Counted from the stretch's first letter, positions 54,063 through 64,000 are shown. The stretch: DNA of 64,000 nucleotides from Flagellimonas hadalis (GCF_007785775.2 NZ_VNIK02000003.1:88901-152900), one strand, 5' to 3'. Notes: generated by a model not told the origin, from the letters alone. A program made the numbers and translations.

Positions 54063-56435
54063 ATGGGAAAATATGTACTTTCCATTGTTTTTTTATTCCT
54101 CACCTCCTTTGGATTGTTCGCCCAAAAAGGCAACATCTCCTCCTTACAAATCAAGGACATCATGCAAGGGGACGATTTTGTTGGCCACAGGCCCTCTAAC
54201 GCCCATTGGTCCACCGACGGGAAGACCCTTTATTTTGATTGGAACCCCGATGGGGCCATGAGCGATTCCCTTTATGCCTATTCCACAGCATCAAAAAAGA
54301 TCCAAAAAGTGGATTTTTTGACCGCGGCCGCACTACCCTCTTCCCGCATCACTTACAATGAATCAAAGACTAAAGGCATCTACTCCAAGAACGGTGATAT
54401 TTTCCTGATGGACCTCGCCACCCATACATCTACCCCAATCACCAAGACCCAAGATCGTGAAGGCGATCCGCATTTCACCCATAAAGGCACCAAAATAGCC
54501 TACACCAAAGGTGATGACCTATACGTATGGGATATGGCCACCGGCACCACGGAGCAATTGACCAATTTCGTAAGTTCCAAGAAAAGTGAAACCAAAAGGG
54601 ATTCCAAGGACGAATGGCTCTATCAGGACCAATTGGAGCTTTTTGATGTGCTCCGGGAGCGAAAGGCCAAAAAGGATGCCGGGGAAAAACTGGAAGAAAA
54701 ATTAAAAGCATTGGAACCCTTGGAATTGGTGACCAATGGAAAAACGGTCATCGGTCAACAAATAGATCCCTCTGGACGCTACATCACTTATGTCCTTATG
54801 GACAGGCCCAAAACCAAGGGCACCATTGTTCCTCACTTTGTTACTGAATCTGGTTATACCGAAGACCAGAACACCCGTTCCAAGGTAGGTGACGAGCCCA
54901 CCAAGTTCGAGATGTTCGTGTACAATATCGCCCAACGCAAGAGTTACCCTGTGACCTTGGACAACTTGGAAGGATTGGATTATGTGCCCGAGTACACCAA
55001 GGATTATCCAGACAAACCGTACAAAAATGAAAATCGCATCGGGTCCATAAGCGGTTCTACATGGAGCAAAGATGGTTCCAAGGCCATATTGGATATTCAG
55101 GCCAACGATTATAAGGACCGTTGGATCGTACTACTTGATCCCGAGAAAGGAACTGTGGAGCAAATGGACCGTCAGCACGATGAGGCCTGGATCGCTGGGC
55201 CCGGTATCAGTGGATGGGGGGGCGGTTCCCTAGGCTGGATGCCCAATGACAAAGAGTTTTGGTTCATGTCCGAAAAAACGGGATATGCCCATTTGTACAC
55301 CATGGACATCAATTCCAAAAAAGCAAAGGCCTTGACCTCGGGTGAATTTGAAATCTATGACCCTTTCATCTCCAAGGACGAATCCAGATGGTATTTCACG
55401 GCGAACAAAAACCATCCTGGCGACCGCCAATTCTACACCATGCCCCTCAAAGGCGGTAAAATGGAACAGTTGACCAATGAGGTGGGCGGGAACGAAGTCA
55501 TTCTTTCCCCTGATGAAAAAAACATGGCTATCCTTTATTCCTATTCCAACAAACCGACGGAACTTTTCCTTCAGGAGAATCCAGTAAACGCCAAGCAAAA
55601 AACCGAGGCCGTACAGCTTACCCGTTCCAATACCGAGGCCTTTGACGCCTATAATTGGAAAGACCCTGAAATCATCACCTTTGAAGCATCGGACGGTGCA
55701 GAGGTCTATGCCAGATTGTATCAGCCCGATCCATCTGTAAAAAACAAAGCGGCCGTGATCTTTGTGCACGGTGCTGGCTACCTACAGAACGCCCACAAGT
55801 GGTGGAGTTCCTACTTTAGGGAATACATGTTCCACAATCTTTTGGTGGACAATGGCTATACCGTATTGGACATCGACTATAGGGGAAGTGCCGGATATGG
55901 CAGGGATTGGCGTACCGGAATCTATCGCCACATGGGAGGAAAAGATTTGTCGGACCAAGTGGACGGGGCCAAAATGTTGATGGAAAAATATGGCATCGAT
56001 TCGGACAAGGTCGGTATTTATGGAGGGTCCTACGGAGGTTTCATCACCTTGATGGGCATGTTCAACGCGCCCGAAACGTTCAGTGCCGGAGGGGCCATAC
56101 GTTCTGTGGGCGACTGGGCCGCATACAACCATGGCTATACTGCCCGCATCCTGAACACGCCTGCCACGGACAGTCTGGCCTATAAACGAAGCTCTCCCAT
56201 CTATTTTGCGGATGGTCTCCAAGGACAACTCCTCATATTGCATGGCATGGTGGACGACAATGTGCATTTTCAGGACATGGTTCGCCTGTCCCAAAGGCTT
56301 ATCGAACTCGGTAAGGAAAATTGGGAAATGGCCGTTTATCCCGTGGAGCGCCACGGTTTTGTGGAACCCAGCAGTTGGACGGACGAATATACCCGGATCT
56401 TCAACCTGTTCCAAGAAGCCTTGTTGGACAAATAA
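54063..56435 (+). CDS. S9 family peptidase, dipeptidyl-peptidase IV type
   Basis: A 790-residue exported peptidase (leader VFLFLTSFGLFAQ). The first 500 residues form a beta-propeller of DPP IV type, and the C-terminal domain is an alpha/beta hydrolase with the triad S656 (GIYGGSYGGFITLM), D731 (HGMVDDNVHFQD) and H764 (VERHGFVEPSSW). It removes dipeptides, preferring Pro or Ala at position 2, from peptides in the periplasm. The propeller includes the FGD/EW-like substrate loop only in part, so strict DPP IV specificity is inferred. It stands alone, 106 bases after a terminator. Confidence 0.94.
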   Translation: MGKYVLSIVFLFLTSFGLFAQKGNISSLQIKDIMQGDDFVGHRPSNAHWSTDGKTLYFDWNPDGAMSDSLYAYSTASKKIQKVDFLTAAALPSSRITYNESKTKGIYSKNGDIFLMDLATHTSTPITKTQDREGDPHFTHKGTKIAYTKGDDLYVWDMATGTTEQLTNFVSSKKSETKRDSKDEWLYQDQLELFDVLRERKAKKDAGEKLEEKLKALEPLELVTNGKTVIGQQIDPSGRYITYVLMDRPKTKGTIVPHFVTESGYTEDQNTRSKVGDEPTKFEMFVYNIAQRKSYPVTLDNLEGLDYVPEYTKDYPDKPYKNENRIGSISGSTWSKDGSKAILDIQANDYKDRWIVLLDPEKGTVEQMDRQHDEAWIAGPGISGWGGGSLGWMPNDKEFWFMSEKTGYAHLYTMDINSKKAKALTSGEFEIYDPFISKDESRWYFTANKNHPGDRQFYTMPLKGGKMEQLTNEVGGNEVILSPDEKNMAILYSYSNKPTELFLQENPVNAKQKTEAVQLTRSNTEAFDAYNWKDPEIITFEASDGAEVYARLYQPDPSVKNKAAVIFVHGAGYLQNAHKWWSSYFREYMFHNLLVDNGYTVLDIDYRGSAGYGRDWRTGIYRHMGGKDLSDQVDGAKMLMEKYGIDSDKVGIYGGSYGGFITLMGMFNAPETFSAGGAIRSVGDWAAYNHGYTARILNTPATDSLAYKRSSPIYFADGLQGQLLILHGMVDDNVHFQDMVRLSQRLIELGKENWEMAVYPVERHGFVEPSSWTDEYTRIFNLFQEALLDK

Positions 56436-56575
56436 AATATTGACAAACAACCCATTGTGCATTTTTGACCCAAGAAACCTTGGAAATTCATAATGGGTTG
56501 TGCATCACAATGAAAGCCTATAAAATTTCAACAAAAAAACATATCTTCCTGCCCTAAAATTAACAAACGAACAGG

Positions 56576-57820
56576 ATGAGAGCATTGTTGAAAGCACTTG
56601 GCCCAGGGCTGCTGTTTGCCAGCATGGCCATAGGAACGTCACATCTGGTACTCTCCACCAAGGCCGGGGCACAATACGGATGGATCATGGTCATCCCCAT
56701 ACTGTTGGCCAATCTGCTCAAATATCCCTTTTTTGAATTTGGCATACGCTACACCACGGTCACGGAAAAAAGCTTGGTAGAGGGTTATCTGAACATGGGC
56801 AAGACCTATCTATGGATCTATGCCTTTGTGACCTTGATTTCTACCTTTACCATCCTCGCCGCTCTGTATGTGGTCACCGCAGGGCTTTTCATCAACCTGT
56901 TCCAGATCACAGCTTGGGGAGCGGGTACCATTTCCCTGTGCCTGTTTCTGTTCATCAGCCTTCTGCTAATCGTAGGGAAATATCGTTTTTTGGAAACTTC
57001 GTTGAAAGCTGTTATTTCCATCCTGTTCATTGCCCTTTTGATCACTACCATATTGGTATTGCAAAAAGGCCCTGTATCCATCGCCGAAGGTTTCCAGCGT
57101 CCCAAAATCTTCAATGAAGCGGGGATTCTGTTTCTCATCGGGCTGGTAGGATGGATGCCCACAGCGGTAGAAGCATCAGGATGGGTAAGCCTTTGGGGCA
57201 TGGAAAACCTAAAGACCATGAAAGAGAAACCGACCTTGAAAATTGCATTGCAGGAATTCAACGTGGGGTATATCTTGACCGCCATCTTGGCCGTATTTTT
57301 TCTCATCATCGGTTGGATGACCCTTTACGGAACAGGAACGGAACTCAGTGGAAATGCTGTGACCTTTGCGGACCAATTGGTCAACCTTTTTACGGTGCAC
57401 ATTGGCAATTGGGCCTATTTCTTCATCGCCGTGGCCGCCTTTGCCACCATGTTCAGCACCTGTATGACCGCGCATGATGCCATTTCGAGGGTGAGTGTGG
57501 ATGTGATGCAAAAACTGTTCCCGGAAAAACATGTTTTCAAGAACACGAATGCCTTTGCCTATACCGTCATCCTTATGATGTTGGTGAACTGGATGGTCAT
57601 CATGCTGTTCAGTGCCAATATGGCCGATCTGGTCGGGTTGGCCACCTTTGTCTCCTTTGTCCTGGCACCGCTCTTAGGGTGGATGAACCTAAAGACCGTG
57701 ATGGGCAAGGATGTTCCTTTGGAACATAGGCCCGGTACCGGACTGCGCATCCTCACCTATTGCGGGATGGTCTTCCTTTCGCTCTTTGCGCTATATTATT
57801 GCTGGATGTTGTTGGTCTAA
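56576..57820 (+). CDS. Divergent NRAMP-family-like transporter lacking the metal-site motifs
   Basis: A 414-residue protein with about 11 membrane helices and overall NRAMP organisation (GPGLLFASMAIGTSHLVLST at TM1; ILFLIGLVGWMPTAVEASGW at TM6; STCMTAHDAISRV). Canonical NRAMP transporters have DPGN in TM1 and MPH in TM6, both metal ligands; here TM1 has AIGTSH and TM6 has MPTAV. It is therefore a member of the family by fold but probably not a classic Mn/Fe importer. The substrate may be another cation, a metal complex or an organic compound. It stands alone between the peptidase and the convergent OmpA-family gene. Confidence 0.85.
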   Translation: MRALLKALGPGLLFASMAIGTSHLVLSTKAGAQYGWIMVIPILLANLLKYPFFEFGIRYTTVTEKSLVEGYLNMGKTYLWIYAFVTLISTFTILAALYVVTAGLFINLFQITAWGAGTISLCLFLFISLLLIVGKYRFLETSLKAVISILFIALLITTILVLQKGPVSIAEGFQRPKIFNEAGILFLIGLVGWMPTAVEASGWVSLWGMENLKTMKEKPTLKIALQEFNVGYILTAILAVFFLIIGWMTLYGTGTELSGNAVTFADQLVNLFTVHIGNWAYFFIAVAAFATMFSTCMTAHDAISRVSVDVMQKLFPEKHVFKNTNAFAYTVILMMLVNWMVIMLFSANMADLVGLATFVSFVLAPLLGWMNLKTVMGKDVPLEHRPGTGLRILTYCGMVFLSLFALYYCWMLLV

Positions 57821-57822
57821 GC

Positions 57823-59769
57823 CTAGTTGAAAAGGACATTGTCGTTGAGCACGACAATCAGCGAACGTTGGTTCTGCTTGTGCAACGCCTCTATGCAGAA
57901 GACCCCATTGGTACAATTGTTCATGATCTTGTCTTCCCCATACCCAATGGAATAAAGGATACTAGTGGAAGGCACTCCTTTTTTCACCAAGTATTTTTTT
58001 ATGGCATCGGAACGATCTTGTGTAAGTCTAAAGTTGGTACTGCTCCCCCCCCTGCTGTCGGTATAGGTCTCTATTCTGAGCTGTGCCGTTGGGAATGCCT
58101 TGATGAAGGCCACCACATGGTCCAGTTCCGCTTCAATCTCAGGGGTCAGCTGTGTGGCCGAATTTCCAAAAAAGAACTTATCCATCTTTACGACGGTCTG
58201 TCCTTCTTTTTCAGCCACCAAATCATCATAGAGGGACATTCCCACATTATAGGATTTGTTTTCCAACCCATTCAATTCTTCCTCTGAAAACTGCTTTCTG
58301 AACTTGGAATAACGCTCTTTTACAGCTTCAAGGACCACCCCATCTTCCCACGGAACCTCCAATCGATAGTTGCCCTCCTCATCCGAATAGGTCTCGGCGA
58401 GCATCTCTCCTTCTTTGCTCAATAAACGTATTGCTGCTTTAGCTATGCTGTTCTCATTGTATGGTTTGATGACCTTTCCTTTAAAGACCAAGGTTTTTAG
58501 TCCCGGCTTTTCATCCACTTTGAAACCATAGAGGTCATCCTTTCCCTTTCCTCCCGGACGGTTGGACGCAAAATAGCCCAAAAGGCCCTCACCCTCGTTC
58601 CTCATCACCAGGCCAAAATCGTCATATTCCGTATTGATCTCCTTGCCCAAATTGATAGGGATGCCCAATTCGCTCCCTTCCCCGATGTTCGATTTATAGA
58701 TGTCCATGCCGCCGAGACCGTAGAACACATCTGAAGCAAAGTAAAAGCTGTTCTCAAAAATAAAAGGGGCCACTTCATTGCCCGGGGAATTGATCCTGGG
58801 ACCCAAATTGATGGGAGCGGACATCACCTGCCCACTGTTGGTGTGCACATAATAAATATCGGTGCCACCATATCCATCTTCAAAATCAGCGGCAAAATAG
58901 AGCTTACCACTTGTCTCATCGTAGAAGGGATAATAGAAGGACGTGCTCAAATCTTTCAGCAACAACTGGAACTGGCCGTCCATGGTCTGTTTGCCTATGG
59001 CAAGGGCATTTTTTCCGTTGGGATCGAAAGCCAATTCCCCATTTTGGGTATTGGAAAGCACATAGAACACACTGTTGAGCTTTTGGGCATAATAAGGCGT
59101 TGCCTTATGGTAACTGGACGTTGCGACACCTTTGAAGGGTTGCGCTGCACCGGCCTGTCCATCCAACTGCACGGTGGACTCATAAATATTGAAATACCCC
59201 TCATTGCCGGGTGCATACCTCAATCCCTTACCTTCGATACGGCCACTGGAGAACAGCAGTTTGTCCTTATAAAACGTAGGCGCAAAATCGGTCTGGGGAC
59301 TGTTCACACTTAGGTTGAAAATCTCATAGTCCAGCTCCGTACCGTCCGAAGCCTTTGCCAGCATTTGTTCGTTGAACTCCATATTCTCCATGAGTTCCTT
59401 GGGAAACTTTGCTGCCATTGTGGTCAGAAAGGCCTGCTTTCGCTCTGGATCGGCGGTCTTGGAAAGGCTCTGCAACATTCGGTTGTACCGATGACCATCC
59501 AATAAGGTATCTTTTTTGAAGAGTTCCAGATAGGCATCAGAGGCCTTTTTGAAATTGTTTGTCTTGAAATAGGCATCGGCCAGGTTCAAGAATTGTTGCT
59601 CCGTCAAGCTTCCCTGAGCCAGATCCGCCTCATAGGCAGTCACGGCCTTTTGGTATTCGTATTGAAAAAAGAAAACATCTCCCTTGGATTTTTTCCCTTG
59701 GGCAAAACATAGGGCCATTCCCATTAGGGAAATCCACAATGCTGCTTGTATTTTCTTTGCCTTCATCAT
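57823..59769 (-). CDS. OmpA-family protein with TPR and PD40 repeats (PorE/SprE-associated type)
   Basis: A 648-residue exported protein. After the leader come TPR-like helices (QFLNLADAYFKTNNFKKASD), a PD40/WD40-like propeller (FAPTFYKDKLLFSSGRIEGK; YASNRPGGKGKDDLYGF), a carboxypeptidase-regulatory-like domain (GKVIKPYNENSIAKAAIRLL) and a C-terminal OmpA peptidoglycan-binding domain (IETYTDSRGGSSTNFRLTQD; RSDAIKKYLVKKGV). This is the architecture of the T9SS-associated PorE-type proteins. It anchors the secretion apparatus to peptidoglycan in relatives; this is inferred here. It starts one base after the PorP gene stop and is the last gene of the adhesin operon. Confidence 0.93.
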   Translation of the reverse strand: MMKAKKIQAALWISLMGMALCFAQGKKSKGDVFFFQYEYQKAVTAYEADLAQGSLTEQQFLNLADAYFKTNNFKKASDAYLELFKKDTLLDGHRYNRMLQSLSKTADPERKQAFLTTMAAKFPKELMENMEFNEQMLAKASDGTELDYEIFNLSVNSPQTDFAPTFYKDKLLFSSGRIEGKGLRYAPGNEGYFNIYESTVQLDGQAGAAQPFKGVATSSYHKATPYYAQKLNSVFYVLSNTQNGELAFDPNGKNALAIGKQTMDGQFQLLLKDLSTSFYYPFYDETSGKLYFAADFEDGYGGTDIYYVHTNSGQVMSAPINLGPRINSPGNEVAPFIFENSFYFASDVFYGLGGMDIYKSNIGEGSELGIPINLGKEINTEYDDFGLVMRNEGEGLLGYFASNRPGGKGKDDLYGFKVDEKPGLKTLVFKGKVIKPYNENSIAKAAIRLLSKEGEMLAETYSDEEGNYRLEVPWEDGVVLEAVKERYSKFRKQFSEEELNGLENKSYNVGMSLYDDLVAEKEGQTVVKMDKFFFGNSATQLTPEIEAELDHVVAFIKAFPTAQLRIETYTDSRGGSSTNFRLTQDRSDAIKKYLVKKGVPSTSILYSIGYGEDKIMNNCTNGVFCIEALHKQNQRSLIVVLNDNVLFN

Positions 59770-59770
59770 A

Positions 59771-60769
59771 TCAAAAGAATCTAGGGGAATCTATCTGTTT
59801 GCCTTTGTTATTATTATTGTTCTTGTCCCTCGACTTGTTGCCTTTATTGCCTGAACCAAATCCTCCCCTGCCTATGTAAAACTTCAATATGGCCTCATGA
59901 GATCCCCCGCTATATTCACCCAGTCCGTTGGTGGCATAATCGTAGGAATAGCCAATGAACATGGCATTGGAAATCTGGAACCCGGCAAGACCACTCACCG
60001 CATTGTCAATACGGTACGAGGCCCCGATGGTCAGCGCATCGATAAACTGGAAATTGGCAGAAAGGTTCACCGTCACCGGTGATCCTTCGAGGTAATTCAC
60101 CAAAAAGGCGGGTTTGAACTTGGTCCGGTCCCCCAATTGGAACACATAGCCCCCAATGGCGTTGAACTGCATATTGTCCTCCACAATGGTGGCCACTTCG
60201 TCATTATAAAGTCCATTGGTCAGAAAGTTGGGCACGGATACGCCCAAATACCAATCTTCTTCGTGATACATAAAAAGTCCGGCACCGATAGTGGGATAAA
60301 AACTGTTGTAATTCTCCCCCAAAATGGAAGGGTCGGATGGGTCCTCGAACGTTCCCCTGGAATAATCGATGTCCAGCATGGAGCCTCCCGCATTCAGACC
60401 AAAAGAAAGTCTGGTCTCGTCCGACAATTGGATCTGATAGGAATAGGCCACATCCAAAAAGGTCTGCCGGGATGGCCCCAGTTCGTCGTTCACAATGTTG
60501 ATGCCCAGTCCAGTCCTTTCATTTTTGAAAGGGATATTGGCACCGGCACGGATGGTGGTCGGGGCCCCGGGAACATCTACCCATTGCGCCCTGTACAGAC
60601 CAATGATTTCTGGGCTTTCCACCGTGCCCACATAGGCTGGGTTGAAACTGCCAATGTTGTACATATATTGGGTGTATTGTGGCTCTTTTTGGGCTTGGAC
60701 AAGGCCAGCTCCAAGTAAAAGCATCCAACAAAGCATCCTATATGTTCGCAAACCTATCTTTTTTGGCAT
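59771..60769 (-). CDS. PorP/SprF family type IX secretion outer membrane protein
   Basis: A 332-residue exported barrel protein of the PorP/SprF family: QKEPQYTQYMYNIGSFNPAY after the leader (LLLGAGLVQA), the RAQWVDVPGAPTTIRAGANI segment, GLGINIVNDELGPSRQTFLD and a repeating aromatic beta pattern, ending in a low-complexity basic/Asn tail (KNNNNNKGKQ). PorP/SprF proteins are paired with giant adhesins and help place them on the cell surface in gliding flavobacteria. It starts one base after the adhesin stop, so the three genes are translationally linked. Confidence 0.95.
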   Translation of the reverse strand: MPKKIGLRTYRMLCWMLLLGAGLVQAQKEPQYTQYMYNIGSFNPAYVGTVESPEIIGLYRAQWVDVPGAPTTIRAGANIPFKNERTGLGINIVNDELGPSRQTFLDVAYSYQIQLSDETRLSFGLNAGGSMLDIDYSRGTFEDPSDPSILGENYNSFYPTIGAGLFMYHEEDWYLGVSVPNFLTNGLYNDEVATIVEDNMQFNAIGGYVFQLGDRTKFKPAFLVNYLEGSPVTVNLSANFQFIDALTIGASYRIDNAVSGLAGFQISNAMFIGYSYDYATNGLGEYSGGSHEAILKFYIGRGGFGSGNKGNKSRDKNNNNNKGKQIDSPRFF

Positions 60770-60770
60770 C

Positions 60771-63700
60771 TTAGTTTTTCCTTACAATTTGAATCCACCC
60801 TTTGACCACTTCGGAACCATCGCCTAAATCCAATATATAGAAATAGGTGCCCTTGGGCAAATCTCCATTCTTTCCTGTTCCGTCCCATGAGCTGTCATAC
60901 CCCTTCATTTGGAAAACGCTGTTCCCGTACCGGTCGAACACTTCAAAGGTATTGTTTGGGTATGCTGTATGATTGACCAAGGTCAAAAGATCGTTCACAC
61001 CATCGCCATTGGGTGAAAATATGTTGCAAATGGTACCCGGATCTTCACACTGGCTTCGGTTCACCTGCACCGATACCGTTGCCGTGTTGTTGGAAGCCAC
61101 ACCATCATTGGGGAAAGAAGAGACCAGCGTAGCCGTGTTCTGCAAGGTTCCGGCAGCCGTGACCGTCACGGTAATTTCCAGAACAACGATTTCTTCCGGA
61201 TCCATTTCGTCAATGGTCCACTCCCCCGTAATTTCATCATAAGTCCCTTTGGAAGGTGCGTCTGACACATGGGTAAATCCACTGTCCAGTACATCACTGA
61301 CCACAATATCCAATACCCTGTCCATAGTGGTATTCTCCACTGTGATGGTAAATGTCACATTCTGATTCAACAGCACCTCATCCCTATTCACTTCCTTGGT
61401 AATGGCCAAGTCAATATCCTCGGGGTTACAATCCGGTGTCAAGAATGGATCGCAGGCATCCAAAGGATCTGTAGCATTTTCAGGAACAGCAGTTGTAGTC
61501 GGGTCGTCCACAACAAGGACTTCTTCCCCATCGGTAAGGCCATCGCCATCGGTATCCGGGTCATTGGGATCGGTGCCCAAAGCTATTTCTTCACTATCCA
61601 TCAAACCATCACCGTCGGTATCGACCATACAGTCGCTTACCGATACCGTTAACTGTACCGATTCATTGGTACAAGGAGCCTCGGCACCGCTGGTGGTGTA
61701 TTCAAAAACATAGTTTCCTACAGGCAATCCGGCAAAATCAACATTATTTTCAGCTGTAATGACCAATGCCCCACTGGATGGATCGGTGATTATGGCCCAA
61801 GTTCCTGGATCTGCACCTGTCAAAGTGGTATCCAGGTCCAAAACATTTGGCCCACCATTTCCTTGCACATTACATGCTACGGTATCGGTCGGTGTACCCG
61901 CTGAAAGCGAATCGTTTACGGTCGCCACTACTTCCACCCTTTCCGAAACGCAGCCATTGGCCGAAGCGGACACATAAATGGAAGTGGTCTCCGTGATGGA
62001 TGGGGTCACAAAACTGTTGCCCGTTCCCAAGGATGTACCCCCCGTTGGGGCCGCAAACCAATTATAGGTGATCGTACTGTCGTCCTCCACGGTTGCCGTG
62101 GCACTCAAAGTGGCGGTACCTGAAGCACAAACAGCATCTCCCACGGTTTCCTCAATCACCGGGGTGTAATTCCGCACCAAAGTAATCTGCAGAATGGGGC
62201 TTGCACAACCATTGGATTCATCATAGAAAAAGCCGTAATACGAACCGGGATCTACAACATTACTGCTGATCAGGTGGGCATCCGTTTCCAAGGGATCGGG
62301 GTCCACACTCCAGGTCAAAACAGTCCCGGCCGGTGCTGCCGTACTGGTCAAATAATCGTTTAGGTCCACATTGATGACATCGCAGAACACGGTAGGTTCC
62401 GAAGCATCCAAAGGTGGGGCGCTAGGTGCCGTGGGACAAACGTTGGAACAGTCCGTAATGGTGATCTGAAGTACGTTACTGGCGCAGTCGTTGACAGCAT
62501 CATAGAAAAAGCCGTAGTAGGTCCCTGTTGCACTGACCGTACTGGAACCTAGATAATCTCCCGTTACGGTAGTGTTCGGGTTGGTGCTCCATTGCAGCAC
62601 AGAGCCCGTTGGCGGTGTATTGGACACATAGTCATCCAAATCCTGGCTAAAACTGTTGCAAAAGGCCGTGGGCAATGAATTGTCCAACGTTGGTGCCATG
62701 GTTCCCGAAAAACAGGTCTCCTTGGTCACCGTGTCCGTGGCGGCACTTCCAGTTCCGTTGGTATTGGAAAGGGTAACGGAAAGGGTGATGGTCCCATTGC
62801 CCAAGCCACTTAGATTGATTCCCGTGAGTTGCTGATCAACAGAATTTATTGGTCCTGTACCCGATACAGGGACTCCGCCGCCATCACTACTAATGGTGTA
62901 ATTATAGGTCGCATTGAGCTCAGCATTGGCAAACGTAAAACTGACCGTGTCTTCATTGGTCTGATCAATGGGATCTTGGTCTATTTGCGCCGTATATCCT
63001 GTGGGAACGGCTGTATTTTTAGTTGCAAAAGCAAAGGCTGGATTTCCTGTGTTGTTAAAAATATTCGTCAAGGTCACTGTAAGTCTGACCTGACCGTCTG
63101 GCAAGCTACTCAAATCTATTCCATTGACAGTTTGGTTAGGTATTATTACCCCACCATTACCAGTTACAGTAGTCGCATAACCATCACCATCACTAGCAAA
63201 AGTATAATTATAGGTTGTTAAGATTTGAGCCCCAGAAAATGTAAAACTTATAGCTGTTTGATTGGGAATATTAATAGGATTATCATCAATTGATACACCA
63301 AAGGCCGCTGGTATGGCATCATCGTCAGTAAAAGAACTATTCCCCACAGCCGTAGAGATGGCAGCGTTGGGACTGGTGTTACTCAAAGTGACACTAATGG
63401 TTTCGTCAGCCTCAACTACTGTATCCCCATTGGTGGTCACATCAACTGTTTGGCTCAGCACTAAAGTTCCGGCAGGAAAGGTCAAGGTGTTGCCAGTACC
63501 ATCCTCGTTACCACCACTTATCAGATAATCCACCGTAATGTCCGAAGAAGGGTCCGATGCATCTATGCCCACCGTGAACTGTATCGTGCTCACTCCGGGG
63601 CCATCACCTTCAGCAACAGGGGCGGGACTGTCTATGCCGATATTGGCCACATCATCATCTACAAAGGAACTGTTGCCCACAGCAGTGGCGATGGTTGCGT

Positions 63701-64000
63701 TGGGGCTTGGATTACTCAAGGTGATACTGATCGGCTCGTCAGCTTCCAACAAGGTATCCCCGTTGGTGGTCACATCAACTGTTTGGCTCAGTACCGCAGT
63801 TCCGGCAGGAAAGGTCAAGGTGTTGCCCGTAGCATCCTCGTTGCCTCCGCTTATCACATAATCCACCGTAATGTCCGCAGAAGGGTCCGATGCATCTATG
63901 CTCACCGTGAACTGTATCGTGCTCACTCCGGGGCCATCACCCTCAGCAACAGGGGCGGGACTGTCTATGCCGATATTGGCCACATCATCATCTACAAAGG
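60771..64000 (-). CDS. Giant T9SS-secreted adhesin with tandem repeats, 5' end beyond window
   Basis: The frame stays open to the right edge, so at least 1,076 residues are visible. Reading toward the C-terminus: Calx-beta-like repeats of 111 residues (333 bp period), Ig-like segments with cysteine pairs, a thrombospondin type 3 cluster ([16 protein letters not shown] at about 61570-61640), a DUF11-type domain ([20 protein letters not shown]), and a gliding-motility-associated C-terminal sorting domain starting [14 protein letters not shown] and ending [12 protein letters not shown]. It is exported by T9SS and displayed on the surface, probably for adhesion or gliding. PorP/SprF and OmpA-family genes follow in the same operon. 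Confidence 0.93.
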   Translation of the reverse strand, partial: FVDDDVANIGIDSPAPVAEGDGPGVSTIQFTVSIDASDPSADITVDYVISGGNEDATGNTLTFPAGTAVLSQTVDVTTNGDTLLEADEPISITLSNPSPNATIATAVGNSSFVDDDVANIGIDSPAPVAEGDGPGVSTIQFTVGIDASDPSSDITVDYLISGGNEDGTGNTLTFPAGTLVLSQTVDVTTNGDTVVEADETISVTLSNTSPNAAISTAVGNSSFTDDDAIPAAFGVSIDDNPINIPNQTAISFTFSGAQILTTYNYTFASDGDGYATTVTGNGGVIIPNQTVNGIDLSSLPDGQVRLTVTLTNIFNNTGNPAFAFATKNTAVPTGYTAQIDQDPIDQTNEDTVSFTFANAELNATYNYTISSDGGGVPVSGTGPINSVDQQLTGINLSGLGNGTITLSVTLSNTNGTGSAATDTVTKETCFSGTMAPTLDNSLPTAFCNSFSQDLDDYVSNTPPTGSVLQWSTNPNTTVTGDYLGSSTVSATGTYYGFFYDAVNDCASNVLQITITDCSNVCPTAPSAPPLDASEPTVFCDVINVDLNDYLTSTAAPAGTVLTWSVDPDPLETDAHLISSNVVDPGSYYGFFYDESNGCASPILQITLVRNYTPVIEETVGDAVCASGTATLSATATVEDDSTITYNWFAAPTGGTSLGTGNSFVTPSITETTSIYVSASANGCVSERVEVVATVNDSLSAGTPTDTVACNVQGNGGPNVLDLDTTLTGADPGTWAIITDPSSGALVITAENNVDFAGLPVGNYVFEYTTSGAEAPCTNESVQLTVSVSDCMVDTDGDGLMDSEEIALGTDPNDPDTDGDGLTDGEEVLVVDDPTTTAVPENATDPLDACDPFLTPDCNPEDIDLAITKEVNRDEVLLNQNVTFTITVENTTMDRVLDIVVSDVLDSGFTHVSDAPSKGTYDEITGEWTIDEMDPEEIVVLEITVTVTAAGTLQNTATLVSSFPNDGVASNNTATVSVQVNRSQCEDPGTICNIFSPNGDGVNDLLTLVNHTAYPNNTFEVFDRYGNSVFQMKGYDSSWDGTGKNGDLPKGTYFYILDLGDGSEVVKGWIQIVRKN
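63318..64000. repeat. 333-bp tandem coding repeats in the adhesin gene
   Basis: Identical landmarks recur every 333 bases (for example CTGTCTATGCCGATATTGGC at 63628 and 63961; CATCATC landmarks at 63318 and 63651). The two copies nearest the right edge are almost identical, the next is more diverged. More copies probably lie beyond the window. Confidence 0.85.

Noticed and set aside
60771..63983. GTG at 63983 as the true start of the adhesin
   Set aside because: The GTG falls inside the repeat unit and the frame continues to the edge of the window, so the gene is cut rather than started here.
63318..64000. CRISPR array or non-coding satellite
   Set aside because: The period is 333 bp, the frame stays open through all copies and the translation is a Calx-beta-like domain, so these are coding repeats.

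Overview
The window reads as chromosomal DNA of a member of the Flavobacteriaceae (Bacteroidota), probably a marine, gliding-type heterotroph. Evidence from the sequence: a type IX secretion (T9SS) cell-surface module (PorP/SprF-like protein, OmpA/peptidoglycan-binding protein, giant adhesin with a gliding-motility type C-terminal domain), promoters of the Bacteroidota form TAnnTTTG, a tandem pair of OmpH/Skp chaperones behind BamA, and many families typical of this group (DUF5686, DUF6089, DUF6090, 2TM, DUF2797, bifunctional nuclease). Most of the window is dense core genome. Gaps are short, and apart from the span 10337-10829, which holds one small gene, no stretch over 300 bases lacks a gene.

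Layout. 1-6.5 kb: inorganic pyrophosphatase (cut by the left edge), a DUF5686 outer-membrane protein and pdhB on the minus strand, divergent from etfBA; a bifunctional nuclease follows. 6.5-9.4 kb: a nucleoside transporter, a four-helix-bundle gene framed by an inverted repeat, and thyA. 9.4-15.3 kb: an accessory-looking orphan, then a plus-strand unit of secreted amidohydrolase, Dabb lipoprotein, sulfatase lipoprotein and a small protein. 15.3-17.6 kb: an aminotransferase, a REP-like hairpin, a 2TM protein and folA. 17.8-25.9 kb: a minus-strand envelope operon CBS-nadK-DUF6089-uppS-bamA-ompH-ompH, followed by murI. 26-33 kb: pdxJ with a hydrolase, a GDSL lipoprotein, tig, clpP, clpX. 33-45.5 kb: GH3-family enzyme, DUF2797, an amino-acid permease, AsmA, a queuosine-precursor transporter, sppA, and a folK-deoxynucleoside kinase fusion. 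45.5-49 kb: mutS, tRNA-Gly, a GIY-YIG gene embedded beside a duplicated piece of tRNA-Leu, and tRNA-Leu. 49-57.8 kb: thrombospondin-3-repeat protein, YihY/BrkB, small proteins, a collagen-like lipoprotein, a DPP IV-type peptidase and a divergent NRAMP-like transporter. 57.8-64 kb: the T9SS adhesin operon, whose adhesin gene runs off the right edge.

How the genes fit together. thyA, folA and folK-dNK cover folate and thymidylate/deoxynucleotide supply. CBS/nadK/uppS/bamA/skp/murI form an envelope-biogenesis block. tig/clpP/clpX is a protein quality-control block. etfBA and the GDSL esterase share an identical 16-bp palindrome and may belong to one lipid-catabolism regulon.

The most unusual structures are the GIY-YIG gene sitting between a 33-bp duplication of the 5' end of tRNA-Leu (the outer copy split by a 20-bp near-palindrome in the D-arm), the 30-bp perfect palindrome before etfB, the four-helix-bundle gene framed by 25-bp inverted repeats, and an NRAMP-like protein that lacks both metal-binding signatures. 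All functional statements rest on reading the sequence and on family knowledge; no database search was possible.
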